In this document: one piece after another, positions 34,448 to 47,016 of the stretch
Numbering within the stretch: position 1 is the first letter of the stretch
Layout: the number at the start of each line of letters is the position of its first letter
From: Athripsodes cinereus
Taxonomy: Eukaryota > Arthropoda > Insecta > Trichoptera > Leptoceridae
DNA length: 64,000 nt
Direction of reading: 5' to 3'
Assembly (NCBI GenBank): GCA_947579605.1
Contig: OX388329.1
Span: 24,570,299-24,634,298, forward strand
The notes under the pieces: generated by a model
What the model saw: the letters and a program-made list of their open reading frames with translations, nothing else
The model's database searches: none
Told to the model about the DNA's origin: nothing
Translations under genes and position numbers: made by a program

Positions 34448-34776
34448 CAGTGATGGGAAAAGTATGGCCCGCAGGCCAAGTACGGCCCTTCGGGGTAGTC
34501 AAATCGGCCCGCGACATGGTTTTGAATAACACTTTAAATTATAAACAACTTTTAGAAGCTCAGTCACAGTTTCATCCGTCACATACGCCTTCATACTCAT
34601 CTAAAGAATTATCAATGTACCTTTTTGTAACATATTATAATATAAGTTGTGTATGATTTAAAAGTCAAAAATAAAGTTTTACACTTAAAAAAAACTGTTT
34701 TGGTCTTTTTTACGGTCCGTGTCGACATTTTTTTTATTTTATCTGGCCCTCCATTTGGAAAATTTGCCCATCACTG
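34448..34776. mobile_element. Non-autonomous hAT, 329 bp, with 8-bp duplication
   Basis: It starts CAGTGATGGGAAAA and ends TTTGCCCATCACTG. It is flanked by the exact 8-bp repeat ACTTAGAC (34440-34447, 34777-34784). Next to the ends are GGCCCGCAGGCC and TCTGGCCCTCC blocks. The 68-codon frame across it is incidental. Confidence 0.93.
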
Positions 34777-34784
34777 ACTTAGAC

Positions 34785-35194
34785 AATGTCATTATCCATT
34801 TTTTAGATCTTTCTACGTTCTTTTTTGTGGTACCTATGGTTTCCATTCAAGAATTGTAGAGAATTAATCCTTCTATCGTTTTGCTAAACGACGAGCCCAT
34901 TGCCATTTGAGCTTGAAAATTCATCAATATTTATGATGATTTTCGTTGAATGGATTCGTTACTTAGATAAGTTATCTTGTAAATCATTGCAGAATTTATA
35001 AACCATCTAAAAAGTATATTTTGGATACGTGGGAATAACAGGATATAGTAACTGATAAATAACTTAAAATACATAATACCTAACCCCTTGCACCAGCACC
35101 TGGGGTTGTCAAGAAACGTCAAGTATTGAATATTTATAACTGTTTATCATTATCAAATATGATTGAAAATATTTATTTTATTAAATAAATAATT
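34785..35194. other. AT-rich spacer
   Basis: No supported gene. Confidence 0.4.
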
Positions 35195-35340
35195 ATTTTA
35201 TCTTCTTCTGAGAGTACCGTATCAGATCTCCGGTATAAGCGATCACTATGGAAAAGGCCTTTTAGTAATCAGGAACAACTTTTCCATCCGTCGTATTCTG
35301 GTCCAATCAGAATATTGTTGAGCCTTTACATTACATTAAC
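35195..35340 (-). mobile_element. Probable LINE 3' end
   Basis: On the minus strand GGAGATCTGATACGGTACTC runs into an AGAAGAAGATAAAA tail. This resembles the 3' ends of the (GAA)n-tailed LINE group. The coding part is too decayed to assign. Confidence 0.4.
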
Positions 35341-38204
35341 TTTTTTCCCACACTTCATTGGTCCTCAAGTTTACTTTGTATTATTAAGATTAAACAGGCG
35401 ATACCTTTCATTATTGGACACACTATTGGCATTAGCTCAACTTTCTCATATGAACTAAAAAAATCTTAGATGAAGGATAATTATCAACATATATCTACAT
35501 ATGATGCAATAAATTTATACCTACATACCATAATTACACGTCCCTATTACTTTCATCATACTTACTTATAGTGTATTGATATCACACGAATATTACACAA
35601 TATTATTATGATTGCATACTTTCCAGCCACTCATATACTTAACTTTGTGAATACTTATATAATATTATGCCTAATAATAATGTTCCCTTTTGAAATGTCA
35701 ATGAGTTATTTAAGCAATAATAAATTATTATTACTGTCCTATTTCCATACATTTACTGCTTTAGAAAGACATCATAGCTGTAGTGTTTTATTTCCGTAAT
35801 AAAATTCGTATGATTTCATAGGCAAGCGGACACTGTGCTCCGTATTCATTTTATAAGATCTGTCTCTTTTGTTAATACAAAGTTTTAATTCTTTACAGTA
35901 GATGAAAAAAATAATTTAAGAATAATTTATGACGTGGGTATAAAAAAACCTTCTTCTTTATCCCAGGGTCTGTTTTTTGTTTCATAAATGTTGTCATGCA
36001 ACGTTGAATTACAAAATGTCTCACCAACGTCTTTCTAGACAAGTTCGATGATCCATGGAGTTTGCCGTTTGCATTTTATAACACATAACCACAATGTTTT
36101 AGCATGTTCATCGAATTCCAAATAGACCTTATATTTAACGTGTAAAGCTGTGATATTTTGTAATTCCTGATTTTTGTAAGTGTGTTTTGTCTATAATCAA
36201 CTGCAACATTTATATTATTATAGAAAACATTTATATTATTTATTATTGATACATTTTATAGCATGAGAGTCTATTTTGTTAAATAATTTGACAGGAAAAA
36301 TGCAATAGTACAACAACAAAAAATATTCAGTACAATCATACACAAAACGCCTTAAAAAATATACTCTGATTCGTTCGTTTTCATCCAGTTTTTTATTCAT
36401 TTTTTATCTTCTAGATCAGGTAGTTATGCCATAGTTTAAGTAGCCTCTTATAGCTGTTAATTCAATGCTAATTTTTCATAAAGTGTCTCGATTTTTCATA
36501 TGATATTGTAATAATTCAATATTCTTTAGCAAATATTATATAGGTACAAGATTAATGCAAGTGACAGTATTATTAGGATTTTCCCGACGCTGTACAAATT
36601 GAGTTCAATATTGATAATCAATCACTCATCAATAGACCCTAATAAACTTAGAAATAATATATATGCACAAGAATATGCACTGTACATTATTATCATTTAA
36701 ATTATAATGTTGTGGTCATGTCAATGTCAATTCGGTAAGTTACGAGTCAAATAGCGACACATCAATAAAATATCATGAGATATTAGATGCATAAACTGCA
36801 ATACAAACTAATATATGAAGTATGCATGAGCATAAATATCAAGTTAAGTAATGTATGTATTCATTATACAGATGACCATTATTGAAAATCATTTGAATAA
36901 AATGCAAATAATCATGACATGTATTGTATTGCATTATTGCGTGTCTTTGTATGATAGGAATAGTCACAAAGACGTACCAGAGATTTTTCTGATCTTCTAA
37001 TTTCATCATAATTATTATTATCTTAAAAATGTCATCCTGCATTGAGACGATAACAGTTTTTATGCCAAAACAATCTCAACAGGGAAAAAACAAAGTAGAA
37101 TACAAAAAAAAAAATGAAAATAAAAAAATAAAAGAGATATCATCGAAAAGAAACAACAGAATCAAAGGAGAGTCTCCCATACATGAAGATCATGCATCAA
37201 TCTATCCACTATCTTTCACAATAATATGTGACCCTCCGACTCATAAAGTATACCAAAATACTGCTTTATAAGGTCGCTCTGACTTGAATTTATAATTACT
37301 TGAATTGTTTGACACTTTTAGAGAGATGGTGGCTTGCAGTGAACAGGCAACACCGAATTGGTATTATTGTGATCAGCTGGTGATGACGTCAGATGTACTA
37401 GATTTTACAGCTGATTAAAATTATCACAATTCTTATCATTCGAATTTTCACCGACCAACTGACCACACATACTTTTAAGTGTTCTATCTATTTATAACTT
37501 TTTACTGTAACAATTTAATGTATTTATTTTATCTTATCTTAAATTATAGTTTCTTAAAGTTTCACAAAACCGTGAGTTTTATTTATAGAATTGGTGAGTA
37601 AAGTCAATCTTGCTTATCCTCACAAATCATCTTTATAAAGATCTCTCCTAAGAAACCTCTATCTTTGTAAGTAGAGGATTGTCTTACACAAAGGCAATCT
37701 GGCATTCTACTTCAGGGTGTCCACTTTTCTGTCTTATACGCCCATGGAATCTAATATCATTGTAAAGTAATTAAAATAATTCTGAATGAACTGACATCAC
37801 GTTGTTAATGATAATATGATTGACACAGACGCCATGTTCATAAATTGTTTTAGCAATCATATTTTATCGGTGTTTAAAATTATATTACTTATGCCGATTC
37901 AAGTAATTTATAATTATGATACGCAAACTCTCCTAATGACATTGATATCTTAGATTGCTAGTACATATTATATCTAGTTGTTTTTATTTCTTGAATAAAA
38001 TATAATTTGTAGCGTTTAAGGATAAATATCCTAAGTGCTATTTAGGATAATGTCCTGTTTCCGTCGTCACCGACGTAGGTATGAGATTTCTCAGAAGGTT
38101 GTTCAGTGAAAGATGTGAGAGAAAAAGATAATAATTAGGGGTTCACTTTACCAGACAAATCAATACTCGACTACAGTTTTATTCTATACATACTTTTATT
38201 TAAA
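35341..38204. other. Long AT-rich stretch without a supported gene
   Basis: The Lys/Asn-rich frame 37029-37271 and the other short frames show no recognised motifs. Confidence 0.3.
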
Positions 38205-38210
38205 GAGCAA

Positions 38211-38375
38211 ATGAGTTACAATCAATTTTTTATTGGATATTTCACGAAGGAAGAAGGAAAAAAACCACGGTATGTAATGCGCTCGAGTTGCACCGTACCT
38301 GTGGAGATCTCGAAGGAGAGTGAAGCTCCTTTCGTTCCACAAGGGTCCTCCCAGTCGGAGGTTAGTCCTTTGTGA
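38211..38375 (+). CDS. Unidentified short ORF or exon in a GC-rich island
   Basis: From ATG 38211 a 54-codon frame runs to TGA. It includes GYFTKEEGKKPRYVMRSS, CTVPVEISKESEAPFV and PQGSSQSEV, with balanced residue use quite unlike the chance frames nearby. A possible acceptor (TTTTATTTAAAG) precedes it and GAG|GTTAGT near 38360-38361 could be a 5' splice site, so it may be an internal exon. I recognise no family. The same DNA also forms strong hairpins, described in the next entry, so coding and structured-RNA readings compete. Confidence 0.35.
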   Translation: MSYNQFFIGYFTKEEGKKPRYVMRSSCTVPVEISKESEAPFVPQGSSQSEVSPL

Positions 38376-38406
38376 ATTATCACCAGTCCTGTTTTGCTTG
38401 TGATAA
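38265..38406 (+). ncRNA. Consecutive hairpins in a GC-rich island (candidate structured RNA)
   Basis: Four foldable units follow each other. H0 pairs ACGGT (38267) with ACCGT (38292). H1 pairs CCTGTGGA (38298-38305) with TCCACAAGG (38336-38344), enclosing CGAAGGAG/CTCCTTTCG with loop AGTGAAG. H2 pairs CCTCC with GGAGG, and outside it CACAAGG (38338-38344) pairs with CCTTTGTG (38367-38374). H3 pairs TTATCAC with GTGATAA. The segment 38338-38344 can join H1 or H2 but not both. It matches no snRNA, 5S or SRP sequence that I could recall. Confidence 0.3.
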
Positions 38407-38410
38407 CAAC

Positions 38411-39189
38411 TTAGGTATTATCAATAATCTACAGTAGAACGAAGCGCTTGTTTTAATTTATCCGAATGTACGAGTATTGTGCAACTAAAAACTATTTACA
38501 TCAAGTTAAAGCTACTAAAACTCACATAGATTTTAACAAACAATTTGAAATCAGCTTCAGACATATAAAATAAGCAAAATTCAAAAGGATTATACAAAAT
38601 ATTAATGTTTATCAGGGCTGCATAGACCTTGTATATTTGACCTTGATATCACCTTGTATATTTTTCATCATGTAGGTTTATTTAAAATTCAAATATTACC
38701 CATACATGTGAATAGTTAGATTTTAATTTTGTGTTGTCTATGATTGTCAATTTATCAATTTATTTGTGTCCAATAGTTAAGTTAATTTCTCCTCATACCA
38801 GCAATAACGCGATCTGGAGAACTCATGAAAATTTTGAATGGAATATATATTTGTGCAGCAAATGTGTCACATATTACAAATACATAATAGCTTTTTAAAC
38901 ACCTCATATCACCTACATACTCGTTCATAAGCAGCAATACATCTTCACTGTAACAAATTGTCACTTTGTTTAGTGGGACAATAATGTATGTATGTATGTG
39001 CTTGTTGCAATGTTATGTATGCAAAAAATATTCTTCTTTACTTTTGCAATTGTAAAGAAGGTAGGTGTTTGTTGAAATGTAAATTTTATTTGCTGCTATT
39101 TATAATACTTCAAGGTGCTTTAGAATAAACATCTTTTGTGAATATTATAATTTACTTTACTTACTTACTTACTTAAATACATATTCCTG
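38411..39189. other. AT-rich spacer with short (ATGT)n and (TTAC)n runs
   Basis: Microsatellites lie near 38983-39000 and 39153-39176. No gene seen. Confidence 0.45.
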
Positions 39190-39234
39190 TCTACTTCTAA
39201 ACGTAAGTTTCTCCATACACAAGATCTTGTGAAG

Positions 39235-39345
39235 ATTATAGAAGTAGAAGAAGATCTCTTACAAGACGATCTGATGACAATAGAAGAATCGTTGATGACT
39301 GGTTGCAGAAAGCCCAGGACAGAGATGCCTAGCAACATATGGAAA
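39235..39345 (+). mobile_element. LINE-d relic, degenerate C-terminal fragment
   Basis: The translation DNRRIVDDWLQKAQDRDA, a stop, then QHMEIK matches the minus-strand relic at 47030-47239 (IRRIVDDWLQKARDRDVW). Confidence 0.7.
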
Positions 39346-39661
39346 TAAAATAATTTTTTTGTGTATTTTTTTAGAAATTACATAGTTATTATATTAGGCT
39401 TTTATAGCCGTTTGATGTAGAATAAATAAACAAATATGGACATGAAAATCGGAGTTGCCGAAGAGAATGGAAGTAATAATTTATTTATTTATGAAATATA
39501 CGGCTTGCACCTTTTTACAAATAACATGAACAAAAAATAATACAATCTTCATAATGAATATGAGGCTTTTCATAAAAATGGTTACTGTTAGTTTTTATAT
39601 ATTCCTAACAGCTGTCAAACATAATGGTTTAAAACAGGGATTGGTAGAATTGATGAATGTA

Positions 39662-39833
39662 CATAAACAGCCTAGACCGATTCGTAAGCATCAATACACC
39701 TTTCCTGTTTTCTACTAAAGGTAGTATGCACATTGCACAGCCTGTTGATTGTGCAGATGAGGTGTAAGTAGATTAATATTCTTAATATCTTCACTTAAGC
39801 AGGTGTAAAAAGTCCAGCAAAATGAAAAAAAAT
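39662..39833 (+). repeat. SINE-C body fragment
   Basis: CAGCCTAGACCGATTCGTAA, then a GAGGTGTAAG block, CTTAATATCTTCACTTAAGC and AGGTGTAAAAAGTCCAG follow the order seen at 57100-57330. Confidence 0.6.
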
Positions 39834-40577
39834 CTATGTTTCACATTTGTCCAACAGTTATTATTTTATCTTGAAAATGACGCAAGTAATTGCATGGAAT
39901 AATATTAAAAAGAATGCATTGTTATGCGCCGAGTGTAATACTAATAATTAGTCTCAAGACAGAGGTCGTATCCTAATATCAAAATGATAATACGCAAAGT
40001 GTATTAGTATCTAACTAAATTTAAACGTTATGTCATTCGAGCGTATTGTGTCACCGTTATAACATAATATTATTTATACTCAGTTGAATCATATTTCAGA
40101 ATAATTATTATTTGTATGGCTCTGAATATTATGATAATAATATTTTTCATACTCGTGTAATGACAGGAATGTGAAGAATTCATAAGAAAGTCCATTAAAT
40201 TATTTTAACAACGTATTTTTGCTTTATATTTTATTCTTTTTTTTCTGTTTTATATGCCCTATGCATTTTAATTGATCTAAACTGACTTTATGATAAAACA
40301 TACATATCAAATAATAATGTATACTGGAAAACATCGCCTCAAAGTACGTTTTTTGTTCAAATGTATTGTAACTATAAAGTGTCTATTATTATTGTTATTA
40401 CAGTGTTATGAAAATGTAATAATACTTGAAATTGAAGGAAATGTTGTAATAGTTCATTAAAGGGTTTTTAGGACGAACAAAAAAGACTTTCGGGTGTTTT
40501 GTTTAGCTTTCCTGTATACGGTTCACTATTAAATACATAAAATAAAAAATCAATTGGAAACCATGTTTACATTATAT

Positions 40578-40660
40578 GAGAAGGCGTTCCAACACTTACG
40601 AATTGGCTTAAGGCTGACTGAAGTGATCACTTTCGGTGTCCTTGATAACGTAGGTACACC
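40578..40660 (-). repeat. SINE-C body fragment
   Basis: GGCGTTCCAACACTTACGAA and TTGGCTTAAGGCTGACTGAA are the reverse complement of the 57090-57130 block. GATCACTTTCGGTGTCC follows, a phrase also near 27166-27185 (inverted) and 29603-29622. Confidence 0.5.
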
Positions 40661-41180
40661 ATTTCAGCCATTCCCGCTGTAAAGATTCAAGGTCCACCAA
40701 ACGAGGAATTATTAATGCAAACCAATATAACCGGCCATTTCTATCTGGGATCTCCCATTTCAGATCTTTTGTGGATCAAGATTTCCCATTTAAATCGAGC
40801 CGGAAAGTTAAGTACGAAAGTTTTTTTTGTCTGCTAGTTCAGTCAGTTAAATAACAAGGGTTTGGATTCTTAACTGTTTATCTGTGTTGGACATAAAGAA
40901 CAATACATACAAAATTATCTTATCAATATTTTTGTTTTTTATTTGGTTGGTTTTCGTTCGCAAAATAATATGCTGATATCAATTGTATCTCAATTAATAT
41001 TTTCTACACAAGTCTCGGCGCATTTTGTATTATACGAACAAGTCGAGAGGAAACGCAATTATTTCGTTTCGAATAATATATTCTAACTAATGCGTCTGGG
41101 ACATTGAGCACAAACCATGGGTTGGAACATCTAAAATGATTACTTTTAGACCTGTACAGAGTAGATTATTATATTTTAAT
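40661..41180. other. Spacer, no gene seen
   Basis: No supported feature. Confidence 0.4.
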
Positions 41181-41191
41181 ATAACAATAAT

Positions 41192-41592
41192 GATGTGGTG
41201 ATGTTAACTTTCGAGATGTGGTGTTGGAGAAAGTTGCTACGCATACCATGGACGGCCCACAGAACGAATGTGTCAATCTTGACTGAGCTCCAGATAAAGA
41301 CTCGACTGTCTGTAATATGTCAGAGACGTATATTAAGCTTTTTCGGACATATTATAAGACGTGAGCCAGACAATCTGGAAAAAAATATTTTGTCTGGTGG
41401 AGTCGAAGGAAGAAGAAGCAGAGGCCGAATACCGACAAGATGGTCAGATCATGTGAGAGATGCTGCAGGGGGTACAATGTGTGAGGCGTTTAGGCAGGCG
41501 GAGGACAGGGCACGGTGGAGGAGCTTGTCGCTTGGTTGGGGTCATGGTGGTCACGATCCTCAGCATTGAGGGACCGACTTAGAAGAAGAAGA
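41192..41592 (+). pseudogene. 5'-truncated LINE with 11-bp target duplication and (AGA)n tail (LINE-b)
   Basis: The frame 41195-41569 (124 codons) carries FEMWCWRKLLRIPWT (about residues 6-20), RRILSFFGHI (44-53), EGRRSRGR (71-78), TRWSDHVRDA (81-90), EDRARWRSL (103-111) and GGHDPQH at the end. This is the C-terminus of a widespread insect LINE. A (AGA)n tail follows. The insert is bounded by ATAACAATAAT at 41181-41191 and 41593-41603, a target-site duplication. The frame is intact to its stop, so the insertion looks fairly young. The endonuclease and RT catalytic parts never inserted. Confidence 0.9.
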
Positions 41593-41603
41593 AGAATAAC
41601 AAT

Positions 41604-42562
41604 AATAGACGGGAAACTGTTGAGAAATTGGTGTTAGTTTTAAGATTCTGTAAGTTGTGCCATATTATTTTGAGTGAGATATTTGGAACTTGTAGTTTCA
41701 ATAAAAAAATATACCTAGGTACTTAAAAAATCTGCTTATTTAGTTACCGTGATAATCGTTCAGTACTGGGTAGATAATTATTTAAATTCAATTACAATTT
41801 TGCCAAGTTAGTAAAGTCATTTGGAAGTTAACTACATACTGTGTTTTTTTTTTCAATTTTTCAATAAATGGACTTTCAACAAGTACCTACCTTCGGTCAA
41901 TAATTTCTAAGGTTTTCAATTACAGTACCTAAACAAAAAAAAACAATCTTTGCATATCATGGGTTGTATTTTGAATTTCTACAGGCCATATGTTAAGAAA
42001 ATGTTTTATTTTAACGAGGATAAGTAAAATAAGTTCAATATCGAAATTTCACACCATTTTCTGCGAATGTCAAATTTAACTTTCGACCACGTAATGTTAA
42101 CGTTGCGCACTTCATCGGGAGTTTCGTTTTGTTTGGTTGATGTATTCGTCTCACTACATTTTCACGGTCAATGCTGATTATCGCAATGGTGTACCGGTTA
42201 CAATATATATTTAACATGAACAAAATAAAAACATAATTTTACATATGAGTGTCTTGGGATCAAAAACATACATGTAAATTTGTAGTAAAAATGTCAGTAG
42301 AGCCCAAATCCAACTGAATTTTGACTGTTTTCAATACAAATTTCGAATTTCACCCAAAGTTTTCATATACATTTCATAAGAGTGGACTGTTTTGGAAAAT
42401 TCGGTTTTATAGAACTAGACACAGAATATTTCTACACATTTTTGTGAAAAAATCCATTTTCGTATTTATCCACTTTCGGCCCCAAACACACACAATTACG
42501 TCCGAATACTAAACTCATTGTCTCTGATATGATGGAAAATAATATGTTCTTTGCACGAATGA
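41604..42562. other. Mostly AT-rich; contains one arm of foldback family FB-2
   Basis: 41800-41905 matches one arm of the foldback at 50205-50440 (GGAAGTTAACTACATACTGT, then GTTTTTTTTTTCAA, then CTTCGGTCAA). No gene is seen. Confidence 0.55.
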
Positions 42563-43598
42563 ATTGTTGAGAAATATACTTCATTCCGCAAGGAGACAGG
42601 TACAAGAGATGCAATCCTGAGTGTCAGAATTATTCTAGAAAAGAGAATAACAATTAATAAAAACACATATATAGCATTAATCGACCTTGAAAAAGCATTC
42701 GATAAAGTAGAATGGGAACAACTTTTTAACACTCTAAACCAGATAGGAATGAGTTATAAAGACAGTAGAGCAATCTGGAGCTTATACAAGAACGAAATGT
42801 CTGTGATTAAAAGCGGAGAGAGCTGCGCAGAAGCAAGGGTCGAACAAGATGTAAGACAGGGATGCTCAATGTTGCCAGCTCTCTTTAACTGCTATATACA
42901 GCGAGCCATTGATGAACTGAGAGAAGAAATGAATAACTGGACAGGAGTAAAAATTAATGGGAAAAAGGTCGACATGATTAGATATGCTGACGACATAGCA
43001 CTGCTCGCAGACTCCGAGATGGAGCTGAACGAAGCCTTAGAAAAAATGGAAAGTATACTGTTGTCAAAGTACAACATGAAAATAAATAAAGAAAAAACAA
43101 AATGTATGGTCGTTGGAAGAGAGGAAGCGACTGCGAACATTGCCATAAATGGAGTGAGCATCAAACAAGTAAGAGAATTTGTGTACTTGGGCAGCAGAAT
43201 AAACCAGGATGGACGCTCCAAATCGAAAATTGTGAGCAGAATAAACCAGGCAAGTAAGTAAAGATTGCCTTTAACAAAAAATCGAAGATATTGGAATCCC
43301 CAAATATTGATTTAAGCGTAAGGAAGAACCTTACTGAAGCCTTTGTATGGAGCATTCTGCTTTATGGTTGTGAGACGTGGACCATCAGCAAGAGTGAAAG
43401 CGGACGATTGGCGGCCTTTGAGATGTGGTGCTACAGACGCATGCTTAAGATCCATTGGTCGGAACATGTCGAAAACGAAGAAGTATTAACCAGGGTAGGC
43501 GAAAAAAGGCAACTTCTTAAGAGAATCGGCCAACAACGAGCTAACTGGATTGGCCACAACATCAGGCACCCAGGACTACTCATCGCCATGAAATAGTT
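42563..43598 (+). pseudogene. LINE reverse transcriptase fragment with YADD (LINE-c)
   Basis: The frame is open from 42563. SFRKETGTRDAI and LIDLEKAFDKVEW are RT fingers and palm motif A. RQGCS (about 42854-42868) and MIRYADDIALLA follow, with the catalytic YADD at 42983-42994. Then come INKEKTKCMV and FVYLGSRINQDGR. A stop at 43259 results from a shift equal to two extra bases (CAAGTAAGTAAAG). The next frame resumes KIAFNKKSKI, then ILLYGCETW, FEMWCYRRMLKIHW and WIGHNIRHPGLL, and stops at 43594. The endonuclease domain upstream and the last 50 or so residues are missing. It cannot retrotranspose. Confidence 0.9.
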
Positions 43599-43600
43599 TT

Positions 43601-46600
43601 TAATTAATTAAATCAAATCCTTGAATCTCACTTTTGATATTTATTTGAACCAATATAGGATATTTGGCTTTAAAATACACAGCAAATTAAACAACATTAC
43701 ATAGTGTCATAAATATTAATAAAATGTATACAATTCAGGTAAAAACAAAACAAATCACATCAATAAACAAAGTGAAACCAATATCAGTTCAACACAAATA
43801 TAATTCAATATTACATGTATATATAGGTACCGATCTACCATTCGATTAATAAAAATATCACTTATATATTAAATAGAATAATATGATCATCTAGGCGTGA
43901 TCTAAAAGCTTTTTATACATAACGGACACTTTAATTTTATATAAGATGCCATGTCGTGATACATGTATCAGCTGTTAATAATAAATAACAGAATATTTAT
44001 CTTTCAGGAGATCGATGTTAGAGGAGTTGACTAGAATATTTTATCACCAATGGAAGGTCACTGAAAAATATCTTTACAAGTTCGCTAATATTGTGACAAT
44101 ACCGAATCCAAGTTGTTTTCTCCGATGTAGCAGGTTCGAAAGTTTCATTTCAGAAACATTTTGTGCATAACAGGCAGTCAGAAAACTTTTATTAAATTTA
44201 TACCACCTTTTCATACCTATATCATAAATAAGTTCAAATCCATTTTGCAAACATACCTATAACGTTTTCAAAAACTAAGCTCAGAGTAGTCAGAGATCCT
44301 GAATGTAGAAAATAGCAAAATATAGGGATCTCTAGATAAACAAATCATTCTACAAAAAAAAAAATACAAAGTAGGGTGAATGTTTGTATTCCAATATTTA
44401 TCAATTGGTGATAACAAGATTTATCTTTGCATCTCTAAGCTCAAGGATATTTTTTGAAAGTGTGATTAGAAGCTTGTAACGATAAAAAAAGATCAAAAGA
44501 TCACAGTGGAAGTGAATAAACAAGTAAGGGAATATCATGTTTTAAAATTGTACGTGTTTTCTTTGTAATATAAAATAATGCTGAAGCTGTCAGCGCCACA
44601 AAGAGTTATGAAAAATGCTGATAGAAACATTCTTTGAAATATAAACAAACGAATGAGTCAATGGGAATGAAAGAAAGTTAGAGTCTAGAATGTAGGATGC
44701 GACGTGGTTGATATAAATCGGAATGAATGTGGTGTTCACATGAGACGAAATAAAGGCCGTCGGAAATCCATTGATAGTTAAACATGTTCACACAGTCCAC
44801 CAATATAGATTCAGTCTCTCAGATGCGCTTTGATTATGACGTTGTTATCAAAATGGCGGACGTGGAGGTGGAGATTGCGAAATGTTTATCATAAGTTGAA
44901 AGTGTTTTAGTAGATGATATAAGGTGCCTTTTACGGGAAGCGGATATAATTTTTTTTACGATGCCTAATACTTACACACTGTTTGGAATAATATATCTCC
45001 ATCAATGGGTGAAAAAAAAATGAAATAAAATAGATTGTTCAACATTGTGTAATGGGAAACTGAATGAATCATGATTGATTTTGTTTTGTTATATGTACAT
45101 TTAAAATTGCTTCGAATGGAAATATATTGATCTGTTTTTTTAATGATTTATGTGGAAGCTCAAAAGGTGAAAACGCTTACAATTATTTTTATTGGATTTA
45201 GTAGAGGATTTTTCTTCTTTGTATTCATCACTTGTGGAAATGCCCAACGCGAAGATCAAAGAATCACAAATGTAATTTGTTATATTGCGTATTGTTTTTG
45301 TTAAGATGGATTGGCATGTTTGTTTTTAACGTTGACATATATTTATACAACATCTGATCTACTTAATTTGTACATTGATATCATTGTACTTTTGTTGATC
45401 TCCCGGCGTGAGAGAATCTATCTGTGATTTATTATTTATATCGAATAGACAAATATTTCATATCAAACGGTATAATAACTATGTCATGGTCATATATTTG
45501 ACAATGTATTGATACGATATTATTACTCCTTTCTTAAAAAGTGGATTAAGATATACGTAATTTAGTATTTATAAGTAAGCTGACTAATTAACTTACTAGG
45601 AATTCAATGAAATAAATATGAAAAACAATTTCCGCTTCTAATTTTTGAAAAGGTATAAGAATTTGACATAATTTTATCACCTTCTCAGTTTTTGTTTACG
45701 GGGGGTTGGAGACCACAATTGTGGTAAAAAGCCCCTCAAAATTGAAAATTCAAAACTAGAATATCAGGCTACCTACAACCTTATCTCATATTTCAATGTA
45801 AACATTTCGATACTAGTTTATTTTGTGATAATGAGAATATAGATCAGTTTTGTAATTCTTCTTCATATGTCGTGTAAGCCTTCGATTCATCACTTGTGAA
45901 AATGTTTCTCTCTCTTAAGATTAAATGAGTCAATATTTCTAATAAAGTATAATAAATATTGACATAAAATTGATCACTGAATGGAATATTGGTGTATTCA
46001 TCTACCACAGATTTCTTCTAGATTATTCTTTGGAATTCCTGGTAGCTTTTAAATCATTTTAGTTTTTAAATCATTTTTATGATTTATGTTTATTTATTCA
46101 ATTACCATCTTAATAGATTGCACTTTTACAATACCCATTTAATTAAAAATAACCAGTTTTTATTTTATACCTACGGTTACTAGCAAACTAATCAATGTAA
46201 ACATTTCTTAATTACTCAAAATAGCGGTGTAGAAATGAAGCCGTAGTTAGAAGAAGGGACGATAATTCAATATAACGTTACAAAATTATTATGGACTCTT
46301 CAAACAAAAACTAAAATTATTAAACTTATCGCAAATAATCTAAATATATCAATAAAAAATTGCATGGGCGTAGACAAGAGCCAGCATCAAGAGAATTGAT
46401 TTTTTTCAAACTGAAATTCAAATAGTTTATTCTTGAAACATATACGTTTATACAAATTAAATACATTTTCATGTTTTTCGTACCTTCAAAATTAAGTGGT
46501 GGTTTTGCTTTGAGTGCTTAAATGAGATTTTAATTAATTATATAATTTAAGTTTTACATTTCTGCATTTTCTTTTTTAAAAAAAAGGGCCCATAGGCCCT

Positions 46601-46998
46601 TGTTCTAAGAGCCACATAACCAATATATCTATAAAATAGAGAAGCTACCACATTTACTATATTATAGGTAATGTGTACTTTTTTATTTCTACTAATACAA
46701 ATATATTGTAGGTAGGTACCACAAATCACTCGTTACGGGTGGATTGCCAGAAAAAAGTACAGTAGGTACCTACTAGCTTTGAACTGATCTTTGCTCAGGC
46801 CATGAACATTAAGTTGCAAAGGAAAAAAAATGAAAATTTATACAAGCAACTTGCTTGTAGAATAGTTTAATAATTGGCGAAAAAATGCAGGGCAAATTTG
46901 TCGTACATTAAAATTTACCTAGATATACTTAACTTGAAATTGCATCAATATATGCTTACATACTGGATGGGAACACTGAATATTGTGAAATTGATGTT
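43601..46998. other. Long AT-rich stretch without a supported gene
   Basis: A GC-richer patch at 44815-44890 contains AAAATGGCGGACGTGGAGG, a good start context with only 13 codons (MADVEVEIAKCLS). ACCACAATTGTGGT at 45712-45725 is a perfect palindrome. AAGGGCC-CATA-GGCCCTT at 46584-46601 is a hairpin. GTAGGTACC repeats cluster near 46709-46770. Confidence 0.35.
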
Positions 46999-47016
46999 AT
47001 TGTAATATTTTGTATT

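Noticed and set aside
34450..34656. 68-codon ORF MMGKVWPAGQ
   Set aside because: It lies almost wholly inside a non-coding hAT MITE whose ends create the frame.
38620..38660. hAT start at CAGGGCTGCATAG
   Set aside because: No matching complementary end or 8-bp duplication was found nearby.
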